Source: CAYQTK01 sp964420375 (GTDB lineage: Bacteria; RBG-13-61-14; DATKZS01). From it: DNA of 28,926 bases. Numbering within the stretch: the first letter of the stretch is position 1; the number at the start of each line of letters is the position of its first letter. The stretch spans positions 1-28,926 of the forward strand of contig CAYQTK010000038.1 of assembly GCA_964420375.1 (NCBI GenBank), read 5' to 3'. This document shows, in pieces, positions 9,253 through 17,107 of this stretch. The notes under the pieces were generated by a model. That model saw nothing but the letters and a program-made list of their open reading frames with translations, made no database searches and was not told the origin of the DNA. Both the position numbers and the translations under genes were made by a program.

Positions 9253-9281
9253 TTTATCATAAATTTAGGTTAATGTATAGT
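9253..9281 (+). promoter_or_regulatory. Possible sigma-70 promoter for mnmA-mtaB-rnc
   Basis: TTTATC (9253-9258) and TATAGT (9276-9281) are 17 bases apart in the AT-rich centre of the roughly 250-base divergent gap between the PilZ gene and mnmA. It would give a leader of about 80 bases. I found no convincing minus-strand promoter for the PilZ gene in the same gap. Confidence 0.4.
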
Positions 9282-9365
9282 ATCCTTTGCGCCGACGGCA
9301 GGGACGGAGACGAAGTATTGCTTTCTATCCCGCCATTTTTAATATCGTTTGTTTAGACTGCGTCC

Positions 9366-10514
9366 ATGACACATTCCCATAAAGCCCAGAACTTCCTGCC
9401 CCAGCCGGACAAGCCTCCCCGAAAGGCAATTGCCGCTATGAGCGGAGGGGTTGACAGCAGTTTTGCCGCGCTCAAGCTCTTGGAGGCGGGGGTGGAAGTC
9501 ATCGGCGTCCACCTTCACATGGGCGAGTTCGGCGCCTGGAGGGAGGATGCCCGCGATGCAGAGAAGGCCGCGGCGTGGCTGGACATCCCTTTCCATGTCG
9601 TGGACGTCTCCGACCGGTTTTACAACGAGATCATACTTCCCTTTGCATGCTCTTACGGCAAAGGACTCACTCCCAACCCGTGCGTTATATGTAACCCCTG
9701 TATTAAGGTCAGGACGATGATCGAACTCGCTGAACAACACGGAGCCGACGTCATAACCACCGGCCATCATGCCAGGGTCAAGTACTGTCCTGACCAGAAC
9801 AGGTTCAGCCTCCAAGGCGGAGCACGAAGGCACAAGGACCAGTCATATTTCCTGGCAAGGCTCACACCACAACAGCTCGAAAGACTGGTCCTTCCCGCGG
9901 GATGGTATGAAAAAGACCTGATAAGAGAAGAGCTCGAAAAGGCGGGCTTTCTCAACTTCGACAAGCCGGAGAGCCAGGACATCTGTTTCGTAGACCAAGA
10001 GGGCTACCAGGCAACAGTGGAAAGGATTCTGCAAAGCAACACCCCGCCGCCCGGAGAGATCGTGGACCTTGCAGGAAGGGTGATGGCTTATCATCCCGGC
10101 ATCCACCACTTCACCATCGGACAGAGAAAGGGACTGGGGATTTCTAAAATCGAGCCCCACTACGTTGTAGACATAGACACGCAGCGCCACCGGCTCATTG
10201 TGGGACCCCGGAGTTGCACCTACACTAACCGGGCCATGGTTGACAACCTGCACTGGATCGCTCCTCCGCCGGGGCCCCATGAAAAGATCAGCATCAAGGA
10301 AAGATACAGGACAAAGAAGACATCCGGACGGCTCAGCTACGGGGACAACGGCGAGGCGCAAATTCACTTCAACCGGAATAGGCGCGCTATCACTCCCGGC
10401 CAGTACGCAGTCTTTTATCGCGACCGGGAGGTCCTGGGATGCGGAACCTTTACCCGGCAATGTTCGCCTGAACAACTGCTGATCTCCGCCTTGCCCGTCA
10501 AAGGCTCTCCATGA
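9366..10514 (+). CDS. mnmA: tRNA-specific 2-thiouridylase
   Basis: 382 residues. It adds sulfur at position 2 of U34 in tRNA Lys, Glu and Gln after adenylating the base. The PP-loop SGGVDSS is at residues 26-32. The catalytic cysteine lies in NPCVICN (C106), and the second, persulfide-carrying cysteine in ESQDICFV. TTGHHARV and DQSYFLARL are the other family signatures. The C-terminal half carries the central and beta-barrel tRNA-contact domains. A roughly 20-residue N-terminal extension precedes the PP-loop strand. An in-frame stop lies 12 bases upstream, so 9366 is the first possible ATG, though no clear ribosome binding site precedes it. The stop overlaps the start of mtaB by four bases (ATGA), which indicates translational coupling. 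Its substrate tRNA-Gln(TTG) is encoded at 3411. Confidence 0.95.
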   Translation: MTHSHKAQNFLPQPDKPPRKAIAAMSGGVDSSFAALKLLEAGVEVIGVHLHMGEFGAWREDARDAEKAAAWLDIPFHVVDVSDRFYNEIILPFACSYGKGLTPNPCVICNPCIKVRTMIELAEQHGADVITTGHHARVKYCPDQNRFSLQGGARRHKDQSYFLARLTPQQLERLVLPAGWYEKDLIREELEKAGFLNFDKPESQDICFVDQEGYQATVERILQSNTPPPGEIVDLAGRVMAYHPGIHHFTIGQRKGLGISKIEPHYVVDIDTQRHRLIVGPRSCTYTNRAMVDNLHWIAPPPGPHEKISIKERYRTKKTSGRLSYGDNGEAQIHFNRNRRAITPGQYAVFYRDREVLGCGTFTRQCSPEQLLISALPVKGSP

Positions 10515-11800
10515 AAGATATTAAGACAACCCCGCCCCTCGCGGTTTTCATCACCCTGGGATGCCGTTCCAACCAATACGACACCGCAGCAATGATGGCC
10601 GGGGCGGAATCCGCGGGCTATCGGGTCAAGGAACTTGCCGGTGTGCCCCGGACAAATGAGCCCGTAGATTGTTACGTCATCAACACCTGCGCGGTAACGC
10701 ACAAGAGCGCTTACCAGTGCAGGCAGATGGTGCGGCGCGCCCGCCGTCAGAGCCCGGAGGCCGGGATCGCGGCTACCGGATGCCTGGCCCGCACGTCGCC
10801 CGATTCACTTCTCGCTGCGGGAGCTGACATCGTTGCCGGCCCGGACGAGCGCAGTCGGGTAATTGAGTACCTGGGCGGACAGGAATGCCGGGAGGGCCCC
10901 TTCTTCTTCCATCCGGAAGGCGGCTCCCAGCACAAGTTCCGTCCGGTGGTCAAAATCCAGGACGGGTGCGCGAGCTTCTGTTCATATTGCATTGTTCCGC
11001 TGGCACGCGGCAAAAGCAGGAGCCTGCCGGCCCCGGAAGTGCTTCATCAGCTAAAATGCCTGGCCTGCCGGGGCTTCAAAGAGGTCGTGCTGACCGGCGT
11101 ACACCTGGGACTATACGGCCTCGACCTGGGCTCCTCCCTGACCGAGCTCCTTTTAAAGATCGACCGGGCGCCGGCAATGCCGGAGCGGGTCCGCTTAAGC
11201 TCCATCGAGCCGCAGGCGGTGTCTGAAGAATTTATCGAGGTCATCGCATCATCGAGCCTCTTCTGCCCTCATTTCCATCTCCCTCTCCAAAGTGGAGACG
11301 CCCAAGTGCTCGCCGCCATGAGAAGGCCCTACCAGCCCGAAACCTGCAAAGAAATGATCGAAAAAATCGCATCACTTGTCCCTTCAGCAGGGATCGGTAT
11401 TGATCTAATGGCCGGCTTTCCGGGAGAGACAGGCAAAGCACACCAGAATACAGTGGGACTAGTCAAGGAGCTTCCCGTGTCCTACTTCCACGTTTTTCCC
11501 TTCTCGAGACGACCCGGCACTGACGCGGCAAAGATGACAGAACATGTGCCCGACGATATAATAAAAGCCCGGGCCGCGGAGCTAAGGCAGGTAGGAAGAC
11601 AGAAAAGGCGCAGCTTTCTCCTTTCCCAGGTGGGAAATGTACTTGACGTACTTTTCGAGAAAGTAAGCGACAATAAAGCCACCGGCATCAGCGGAAACTA
11701 CATTCGGGTGGAGACGGAGTATCAAGTAAACCGTGGTAATATAACCCGGATGAAGATCACGGAGGCATTACAGGAGTCGGTGAGGGGAAGTCCTCCGTGA
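10511..11800 (+). CDS. mtaB: tRNA t6A37 methylthiotransferase (MtaB-like)
   Basis: 429 residues, a MiaB-family radical SAM enzyme. The N-terminal UPF0004 domain has the auxiliary-cluster cysteines C18 (TLGCRSNQYD), C60 (VINTCAVT) and C91 (ATGCLAR). The radical SAM cluster ligands C153, C157 and C160 lie in GCASFCSYCIVP. RLSSIEPQ and HFHLPLQSGD are typical of the core. Choice of MtaB over MiaB or RimO rests on the short N-terminal lead, TLGCRSNQ and VNTCAVTHKS-type wording; MtaB converts t6A to ms2t6A at position 37. A C-terminal TRAM-like region is weakly visible. It overlaps mnmA by four bases and precedes rnc by 60. Confidence 0.9.
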   Translation: MKDIKTTPPLAVFITLGCRSNQYDTAAMMAGAESAGYRVKELAGVPRTNEPVDCYVINTCAVTHKSAYQCRQMVRRARRQSPEAGIAATGCLARTSPDSLLAAGADIVAGPDERSRVIEYLGGQECREGPFFFHPEGGSQHKFRPVVKIQDGCASFCSYCIVPLARGKSRSLPAPEVLHQLKCLACRGFKEVVLTGVHLGLYGLDLGSSLTELLLKIDRAPAMPERVRLSSIEPQAVSEEFIEVIASSSLFCPHFHLPLQSGDAQVLAAMRRPYQPETCKEMIEKIASLVPSAGIGIDLMAGFPGETGKAHQNTVGLVKELPVSYFHVFPFSRRPGTDAAKMTEHVPDDIIKARAAELRQVGRQKRRSFLLSQVGNVLDVLFEKVSDNKATGISGNYIRVETEYQVNRGNITRMKITEALQESVRGSPP

Positions 11801-11860
11801 TAACCACACCCTCCCGGACACTGCATGAGACAGCCTTTGCAGGTTAGAGGAGACCTCTTA

Positions 11861-12595
11861 ATGGAGCAAGACGAAATCCTTTCGCAAATCGAAAAGAGGC
11901 TTGGATACGAGTTCCGAAACAGAGAGCTTCTGGTGGAAGCGCTTACCCACAGCTCCTATGCCAACGAAGAGCACCAGGAGATGACCAGGAAAGAAAGCCA
12001 AGAAGATTATACCATGAACTGTTACGAACGTCTCGAGTTCCTGGGGGACGCGGTACTGGAGCTGGTTGTATCAGACCTGCTTTTCACTCGTTTCCCCGAG
12101 TCATCAGAAGGAGAGCTGTCGCGCTTCCGGGCGGCCATGGTTAATACCGACCAACTCGCCGGGCTTGCCCGCAAGCAGGGGCTCGACTCCGGTTTGCGAC
12201 TTGGCAAAGGCGAAGCCGCTTCCTGCGGCAGAGAAAAGCCCTCCATCCTGGCCGCGGTTTACGAGGCTGTGATCGCCGCTATTTACCTCGATGGAGGATT
12301 CGTGGCCGCTTACTCCTTTGCCGAGCGACAGATGGAGCCGCTCTTGAAAGACCTGGCTCCCCGGCTCTTTCTCGGAGACTTCAAGACGCCCCTCCAGGAG
12401 AAAATCCAGGCAATTATGAAGACCACTCCTGTTTACCGGGTGGTCGCCGAAAACGGGCCCGACCACATGAAGACCTTCGAGGTCGAGCTGTGGATCAAAG
12501 GAAAAACATACGGCCGCGGCACGGGCCGAAGCAAAAAAGAAGCAGAGCAGGAAGCAGCCAAACAGGCTTTAGAGTCGATCCTGTTCGATGAGTGA
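11861..12595 (+). CDS. rnc: Ribonuclease III
   Basis: 244 residues from the ATG at 11861, which has GAGGAG at 11847-11852 eight bases away. An in-frame ATG at 11825 would add 12 residues without a good site. The endonuclease cleaves double-stranded RNA in rRNA and mRNA maturation. The catalytic signature ERLEFLGDAVLEL lies in the N-terminal domain. The second acidic cluster is in AAVYEAVIAAIYLDGG. The C-terminal double-stranded RNA-binding domain runs from about TPLQEKIQ to the end, with GRSKKEAEQEAAKQAL on its last helix. Its last bases overlap the start of the MFS gene by 8, suggesting coupled translation. Confidence 0.97.
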   Translation: MEQDEILSQIEKRLGYEFRNRELLVEALTHSSYANEEHQEMTRKESQEDYTMNCYERLEFLGDAVLELVVSDLLFTRFPESSEGELSRFRAAMVNTDQLAGLARKQGLDSGLRLGKGEAASCGREKPSILAAVYEAVIAAIYLDGGFVAAYSFAERQMEPLLKDLAPRLFLGDFKTPLQEKIQAIMKTTPVYRVVAENGPDHMKTFEVELWIKGKTYGRGTGRSKKEAEQEAAKQALESILFDE

Positions 12596-13781
12596 CTCGT
12601 CCCTTCCAAGAAGCGCCTCGTGGGTGCTGCGGCTGCTTATCTTTGCCGCAGGCACCAGCTTCAGCCTTGTGGGGTCTATGCTTCCCGAGATCGCCCGCGA
12701 GTTTTCGCTTAACAACAACCAGGCAGGGACTATTCCTTTCATACTGTTCGCCGGAGATTTCACCGGGCTTTTGCTGGCGGGCATGTTTTTGCGCCGCTCT
12801 TCCCGCCTGCTTGTCCTGGCTCCCCTGGTCCTCTGCCTGGCCGCCTTCCTGATCGGATTTCTGCCCCACTACTCGTGGGCATATATCCTGGCTTTTTACG
12901 TGTACGGTCTTTGCCGGGTTATGCTTATCTCTCTTCCCGGCATTATTGTCTCCCGCACCACCAGCGGCCCGGCAGGGCGTTCTTTGAACGTGATCTATGC
13001 TTTTTTCTCCGCTGGTGTCATGCTGGCGCCGGTCACTTCCGGCGCACTGGTCAAGCTGGGTTATGACTACTCGTTGGCCTTTTACGCGCTTGCTGGCCTT
13101 GCGGGGTTTTCTGCTTTGGCCGCAATCATATCCCCCCTGCCCTCTCCGGAGTTGGGGAAAGGGTTGAGACCCTCCGCAATCGCCGGCCTGTGGCGGGACC
13201 ACCGCCGGATTTTCCTGGTGGCGGTGGTCATGAACCTGTGTTACATCGCCGCGGAGAACGTTCCCAACTCGTGGGTCCCCAAGTACCTGGAGAGCGCGTT
13301 CGGCGGAGGCACCGAGCTTCGGAGCAGCCTTGTCCTGTCGCTTTTCTGGGCGGGAATGACCGCGGGCCGATTCAGCGTTGCGGGCATAATCTCGCGTGGG
13401 GCGCCTGCGCTGGCGACGCTGGCCTTACTGGCGGGAGCCTCAGCCGCATGCCTGGTGTTTGCACCGTACGTGGACAGCCGCGTGACATGCGAGGCCCTTT
13501 TCATTGCATCGGGGTTCTTTTTCTCCGGCATCTTCCCCATCATCATCTCCTTTACCGAGCACCTGCCGGAAAGTACCTCCAGCACCATGTTTATCCTGGT
13601 AATGGCTGCCGGCGCCCTGGGAGCAGCGGGCGCCGGCAAGGGCGTGGGTGTTATAGCCGAGGCCATGAGTTTTGAGGCGGGCATGGCATTGGCCGCGGTA
13701 CTCTCTGCAATCGTCTTCTTGCTGGTGCCCCTGGCCCGGGTCAACTCAAACAAGAAAGGCCCCGCAGGGGGGCCTTCATAA
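12588..13781 (+). CDS. Major facilitator superfamily transporter
   Basis: 397 residues with about 12 hydrophobic helices in two six-helix halves, an inner-membrane secondary transporter. An acidic-polar segment between helices 6 and 7 (PSPELGKGLRPS) marks the central loop. The N-terminal half has LLLAGMFLRRSSR, a version of the loop 2-3 signature. The second half contains AGMTAGRFSVAGIISRG, the corresponding loop 8-9 repeat. The overall pattern recalls the FucP/YbjJ branch, but substrate cannot be assigned. It overlaps rnc by 8 bases and has no separate ribosome binding site. A hairpin at the very end of the frame may terminate the transcript. The next gene is convergent. Confidence 0.85.
   Translation: MSDSSLPRSASWVLRLLIFAAGTSFSLVGSMLPEIAREFSLNNNQAGTIPFILFAGDFTGLLLAGMFLRRSSRLLVLAPLVLCLAAFLIGFLPHYSWAYILAFYVYGLCRVMLISLPGIIVSRTTSGPAGRSLNVIYAFFSAGVMLAPVTSGALVKLGYDYSLAFYALAGLAGFSALAAIISPLPSPELGKGLRPSAIAGLWRDHRRIFLVAVVMNLCYIAAENVPNSWVPKYLESAFGGGTELRSSLVLSLFWAGMTAGRFSVAGIISRGAPALATLALLAGASAACLVFAPYVDSRVTCEALFIASGFFFSGIFPIIISFTEHLPESTSSTMFILVMAAGALGAAGAGKGVGVIAEAMSFEAGMALAAVLSAIVFLLVPLARVNSNKKGPAGGPS
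13756..13776 (+). terminator. Hairpin overlapping the end of the MFS gene
   Basis: AAGGCCCC pairs with GGGGCCTT around a five-base loop. It lies inside the last codons of the transporter gene and just before the convergent ppiD stop at 13799. The T run after it is poor (CATAATAG), so termination may be only partial or bidirectional. Confidence 0.5.
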
Positions 13782-13798
13782 TAGTGCTTTCCCTTTCT

Positions 13799-15835
13799 TC
13801 ATGAGCTTTCAGCTTCTTCTCCCGGCTGTTCTTTGTCTTTCTCACCGATGAACTCTTTCCAGTTATCAGTATAGGTCACGAGCTTCTCTTCCATGTTGTC
13901 GATCCAGTTTTCCATGACCTCCATTTGCTTTCTTCTCAGGATCTCCTGCCGATAGGTCGCTTTATACTGAGGGAATCCGCTCATGTCGGGCGGCTTGGTG
14001 TCTGCCAGCTTGATTATGATTATCTTGTCTTCCACCTTGACGGGCTTTTCCGGCCAGATATTGTCTTCAGTGACCTCTAACAGTTGGTCCATGAGCTCTT
14101 CGGAGTCTTCCATGTCCGGCAGGGAGAACATTCCCCGCTCCTGGAAGTCCGTGGAATTAAACTTTATGCCGTCTTCCTCTGCAGCGTCCTTTATGGTCGT
14201 TTCCCCTTCCCTGAGCTTTTCCAGGAGGGTATTGGCATATTCCCTGGTGTGCTCCAGCCGGGCCTGGGGAGTGAGCTTTTTCACAATTCGGGGCCTGACC
14301 TCTTCCAGTGAGGCTTCATGCTCGGGGGTTATCTTGATGAGCTTGATGATATAAACATGGTCCTGGCCCTGGATGGGTTCGCTGACCTCGCCCTTGTCCA
14401 GATCAAAAGCCTTCTCCACGATGACCTCGCTGTCTTCCATGCCGAAGACCTTGTCATCAGTAAGCTGGAACCAGTTCGAGGTACGTACCTCCTTTCCAGC
14501 CTGCTCTGCAGATTCCTTAAGTGTCTTGCCTTCTTCAACAGAGTTCTTGAGCTCCTCCGCCCTCCTCTGTATCTTCATCATGGCCTTACCGTGTTTTACA
14601 TCGAACACCAGGTCCGAACGGACTTCGGAAAAAGGCTTGTATTCGGCAGGCTTCCTGTCCGTTACCTTGATGATGTGAAAGCCGAAGTCGGTCCGGACGG
14701 GATCGGATATCCGGCCCGGCTCCAGGGCAAACGCGGCTTTTTCGAAATCCTCCACCATGGCGGGAAGCTGGTAATCACCGGCATCCTCCTGGCGGGCGAA
14801 CCAACCCAGCTCGCCTCCCTCCTGGGCTGTGGCGTCCTCCGAGTACTGGCTCGCCATCTTGGCGAAATCCGCGCCCGCTTCAAGCTTGCCATGAACTTCA
14901 TTAATCAGCTTGCGTGCAGCTTCAACTTCCGAGACGGGAGCGTCCGGAGAGACCTTTACTAAAATATGACTCGCGTTGACCTGCTCCGGGCTGGTCATAT
15001 ACCTCTCTTTTACATCCTCGTAATACTGCTCGATCTCGGAAGCCGACACGGTTATACCCGATATGACCCCTTCCGCCGACCAGGACACGTAATCCACTTG
15101 CCGAGTATCCCCCAAGTAAAACTCCAGGGGATGGTCCTCAAAGTATTGCTTTACCCGCTCGGGCGGAGGTTTCACCTGATCAGCCACTACCGCGGGATCG
15201 ATAACCAGGTAGTCCAGCTTGATCATCTGCATATCAAATGCATAGTGCTCCTCTACCTCCTCGGGAAACACCCGCACCGCGCTGGTCAAGGCCTGCTGCA
15301 CCCTTCGCCGCCGCAGACCCTCCCTTACCATCTCTTCGAACTCTTGAGGGTTAAGGCCTTGGCGACTGAGAATGCTACGGTAAAGTGCAGGGCTGAAGTT
15401 TCCCTGCTGGTCGGAAAAGTTCGGAGTCTTCGCAATCTCCTCCCGGACTTCTTCGTCGCTTATCTCGATCCCCAACTCCTTTGCCTCACGGTTGATGATC
15501 TTTTGCGCAACCAGAGAATCCATAACTTCCGGCCGAAGCTGTTCCCTGTCTATCATGTCCTCTGATATGGGCATGCCCTGATTCTGCTGTTGAAGCATGG
15601 CCCGCCGCCGGTTAAGCTGCCTGTTGAAAGCATTGGAAAATTCCGTTTGAGTTATATTCATGCCGTCAATCCGGGCATAAACTAATCCTTCTCTGTTGTG
15701 CTGCTCCATTCCCATGCAGGAGCGGACCTTGGTCGAGCTTACCAGCCCGAAGCCGCCGAAAAACGTCAACGCCAGCACAACCATCAAAATCTTGACCCAT
15801 CTGGAGCCGGACCTCTTTCTAATCCAGGTAAGCAT
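13799..15835 (-). CDS. PpiD/SurA-like peptidyl-prolyl isomerase foldase
   Basis: 678 residues from the ATG at 15835, with GGGAGG about 11 bases upstream; upstream in-frame ATGs would give a longer, unlikely N-terminus. A short cytoplasmic segment (MLTWIRKRSGSRW) leads to one membrane anchor at about residues 13-32, with the rest periplasmic. A SurA_N-like chaperone region covers about 50-200. The parvulin domain lies at about 285-395 (VNASHILVKV ... GGELGWFARQ ... FGFHIIKVTDR). A second, degenerate parvulin-like segment follows at about 460-535 and probably lacks activity. This matches PpiD, the anchored foldase that helps newly exported proteins near the Sec translocon. The C-terminus is Glu/Lys rich. 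It is monocistronic, with its own promoter. Confidence 0.9.
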   Translation of the reverse strand: MLTWIRKRSGSRWVKILMVVLALTFFGGFGLVSSTKVRSCMGMEQHNREGLVYARIDGMNITQTEFSNAFNRQLNRRRAMLQQQNQGMPISEDMIDREQLRPEVMDSLVAQKIINREAKELGIEISDEEVREEIAKTPNFSDQQGNFSPALYRSILSRQGLNPQEFEEMVREGLRRRRVQQALTSAVRVFPEEVEEHYAFDMQMIKLDYLVIDPAVVADQVKPPPERVKQYFEDHPLEFYLGDTRQVDYVSWSAEGVISGITVSASEIEQYYEDVKERYMTSPEQVNASHILVKVSPDAPVSEVEAARKLINEVHGKLEAGADFAKMASQYSEDATAQEGGELGWFARQEDAGDYQLPAMVEDFEKAAFALEPGRISDPVRTDFGFHIIKVTDRKPAEYKPFSEVRSDLVFDVKHGKAMMKIQRRAEELKNSVEEGKTLKESAEQAGKEVRTSNWFQLTDDKVFGMEDSEVIVEKAFDLDKGEVSEPIQGQDHVYIIKLIKITPEHEASLEEVRPRIVKKLTPQARLEHTREYANTLLEKLREGETTIKDAAEEDGIKFNSTDFQERGMFSLPDMEDSEELMDQLLEVTEDNIWPEKPVKVEDKIIIIKLADTKPPDMSGFPQYKATYRQEILRRKQMEVMENWIDNMEEKLVTYTDNWKEFIGEKDKEQPGEEAESS

Positions 15836-15927
15836 TAAAACCAGTTCCTCCCTTAACTGCCGGACCAATCGCCCATCTCGCATCCCGGCGAGGAGCGCGA
15901 TATTTTGTCGACAAGATTGACAGGTTA

Positions 15928-15956
15928 TTATAAAAACTAGTAGCGGCAAAAGCAAG
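15928..15956 (-). promoter_or_regulatory. Sigma-70 promoter for the PpiD-like gene
   Basis: On the minus strand TTGCTT (15951-15956) and a perfect TATAAT (15928-15933) are 17 bases apart. This gives a leader of roughly 85 bases before the start at 15835. Confidence 0.6.
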
Positions 15957-16123
15957 GAAAGGAGTTTTTGGAAGTGCGGCTGCTCGTCCCCTCATTTTAA
16001 AGAACGAGGCTTGACTCGGCCGATGCAGGAGGGAGCCGTAAAGCCGGCCCCTGTAAAAGCGGTCTCAAGTGACCGCACTCCAGATCTCTGGCGTGATATA
16101 ACTCTCAGCATCCGCTTCATGGA
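15957..16123. other. Structured intergenic stretch upstream of the ThiS/MoaD-like gene
   Basis: No gene. It contains a perfect six-pair hairpin, GCGGTC (16059-16064) with GACCGC (16071-16076). Just before it is a weaker GCCG/CGGC stem flanked by CAGG and CCTG. Together these could form a structured leader RNA on the plus strand. I could not match them to a riboswitch class. No clear promoter is visible. Confidence 0.3.
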
Positions 16124-16459
16124 TTGGACGGCAATGAGAAAGAACACCGAAAGGATCCGGATATCAGTACCAATAACGTCAGTGTAGTCTTCTTCCACTT
16201 TCTGGAGCAATGGCTGAAAGAGCGCGGCAAGCCTGCCCAACTGGAGTTCCGGGTTCCAAATGAGGGAATTGCCTGCGAGTCAATACTTTCCCGGTTGGAG
16301 GTCCCCCAAAAGATGGTCGAGGTTGTTTTCATTAACGGCCGCGGCCGGGGGCTTCATGAAAAGGCATATCCCGGCGACCGAGTGGCTTTTGTTCCCCCCG
16401 GTACTCCCGGCCCCTACCGGGTTCTCCTGGGCATGCGGGGAAGATCAGGCAAGCAGTGA
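16124..16459 (+). CDS. ThiS/MoaD-like beta-grasp protein
   Basis: Up to 111 residues. From about residue 18 it reads like a MoaD/ThiS ubiquitin-fold protein: NNVSVVFFHFLEQWL as first strand and helix, a central helix, VEVVFINGRG, and YPGDRVAFVPPGTPGP. Known sulfur carriers end in a free GlyGly that is adenylated; this one continues as YRVLLGMRGRSGKQ with no terminal diglycine, as in Mut7-C-associated ubiquitin-like domains. It may therefore be a non-carrier or need processing. The start is unresolved: TTG at 16124 is the only conventional in-frame start before the conserved block, no Shine-Dalgarno is seen, and an ATG at 16119 is in another frame. A frameshift or decayed N-terminus is possible. 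Confidence 0.55.
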   Translation: MDGNEKEHRKDPDISTNNVSVVFFHFLEQWLKERGKPAQLEFRVPNEGIACESILSRLEVPQKMVEVVFINGRGRGLHEKAYPGDRVAFVPPGTPGPYRVLLGMRGRSGKQ

Positions 16460-16532
16460 CATTCCGTCCAAGGTGTCGCCTATTGTTTCAACAAGCCTTG
16501 TTCTATTCCGAATGCCTTACTCCGAAAATTTG

Positions 16533-16561
16533 TTGTTATGCTCTTCTAGAAATGATACCAT
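16533..16561 (+). promoter_or_regulatory. Promoter for the DUF3795 gene
   Basis: TTGTTA (16533-16538) and TACCAT (16556-16561) are 17 bases apart. The -10 is preceded by TGA, making it an extended -10 element. The start codon follows within about 25 bases of the expected start point, behind AAGGAG. Confidence 0.45.
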
Positions 16562-16589
16562 TTATCGCATAATCCCAAGGAGCGGATAA

Positions 16590-17036
16590 ATGGAATTAAG
16601 GGAAGACCTGGTCGCGCCCTGCGGGCTGGATTGCCGACGATGTGAGCTTTTCGTGGAAAATATCTCGGGAAAGGTGATCGAGCTGATCAGCGAAAAGATG
16701 GGGATTTCGCAGGAGGATGTTCCTTGCCGGGGCTGCCGGCAGGAAGACGGCCGTCATTTCCATATTCCCGAACAAGGCTGCGCGACCTGGGAATGCGCCC
16801 AAAAAAGGGGGGTCTCTCTTTGCTGCCATTGCGACTATTTTCCCTGCGAGCTGCTGGCGCCGGTGGCTGACCAGGCCGTGCGGTACCCTCACAACATCAA
16901 GCTCTATAACCTGTGCAGGATCAATAAAGTCGGGCTTCAAGAATGGCTCGAAGAGGAAGCACCCCAAATAAGGAAACGATACTTTAAAGCAAAGTTCATA
17001 GTGGGGGAAGGACAAAAGGCTCCTCTTTCCGAATGA
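16590..17036 (+). CDS. DUF3795 cysteine-rich protein
   Basis: 148 residues, with AAGGAG eight bases before the ATG. It is rich in paired cysteines: APCGLDCRRCELF near the N-terminus, CRGCRQ, GCATWECAQ, CCHCDYFPCELL, and a single cysteine in LYNLCRINK. This arrangement is characteristic of DUF3795, widespread in anaerobes, with no established function. The cysteine pattern suggests a structural zinc site or an iron-sulfur cluster (inference). No signal peptide is visible, so a cytosolic location is likely. The C-terminal part is helical and basic, including IRKRYFKAKF. It has its own probable promoter. Confidence 0.85.
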   Translation: MELREDLVAPCGLDCRRCELFVENISGKVIELISEKMGISQEDVPCRGCRQEDGRHFHIPEQGCATWECAQKRGVSLCCHCDYFPCELLAPVADQAVRYPHNIKLYNLCRINKVGLQEWLEEEAPQIRKRYFKAKFIVGEGQKAPLSE

Positions 17037-17107
17037 GAAAGCGCTTAACAACGGAATAAGGAAGCGCACCTGAAATAGCCAAATTTTAAAACGACACTTC
17101 CGTTCTC

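Noticed and set aside
15990..16080. Molybdenum-cofactor or similar riboswitch before the MoaD-like gene
   Set aside because: Hairpins exist, but I could not match the conserved positions of any riboswitch I know, so only a structured leader is reported.
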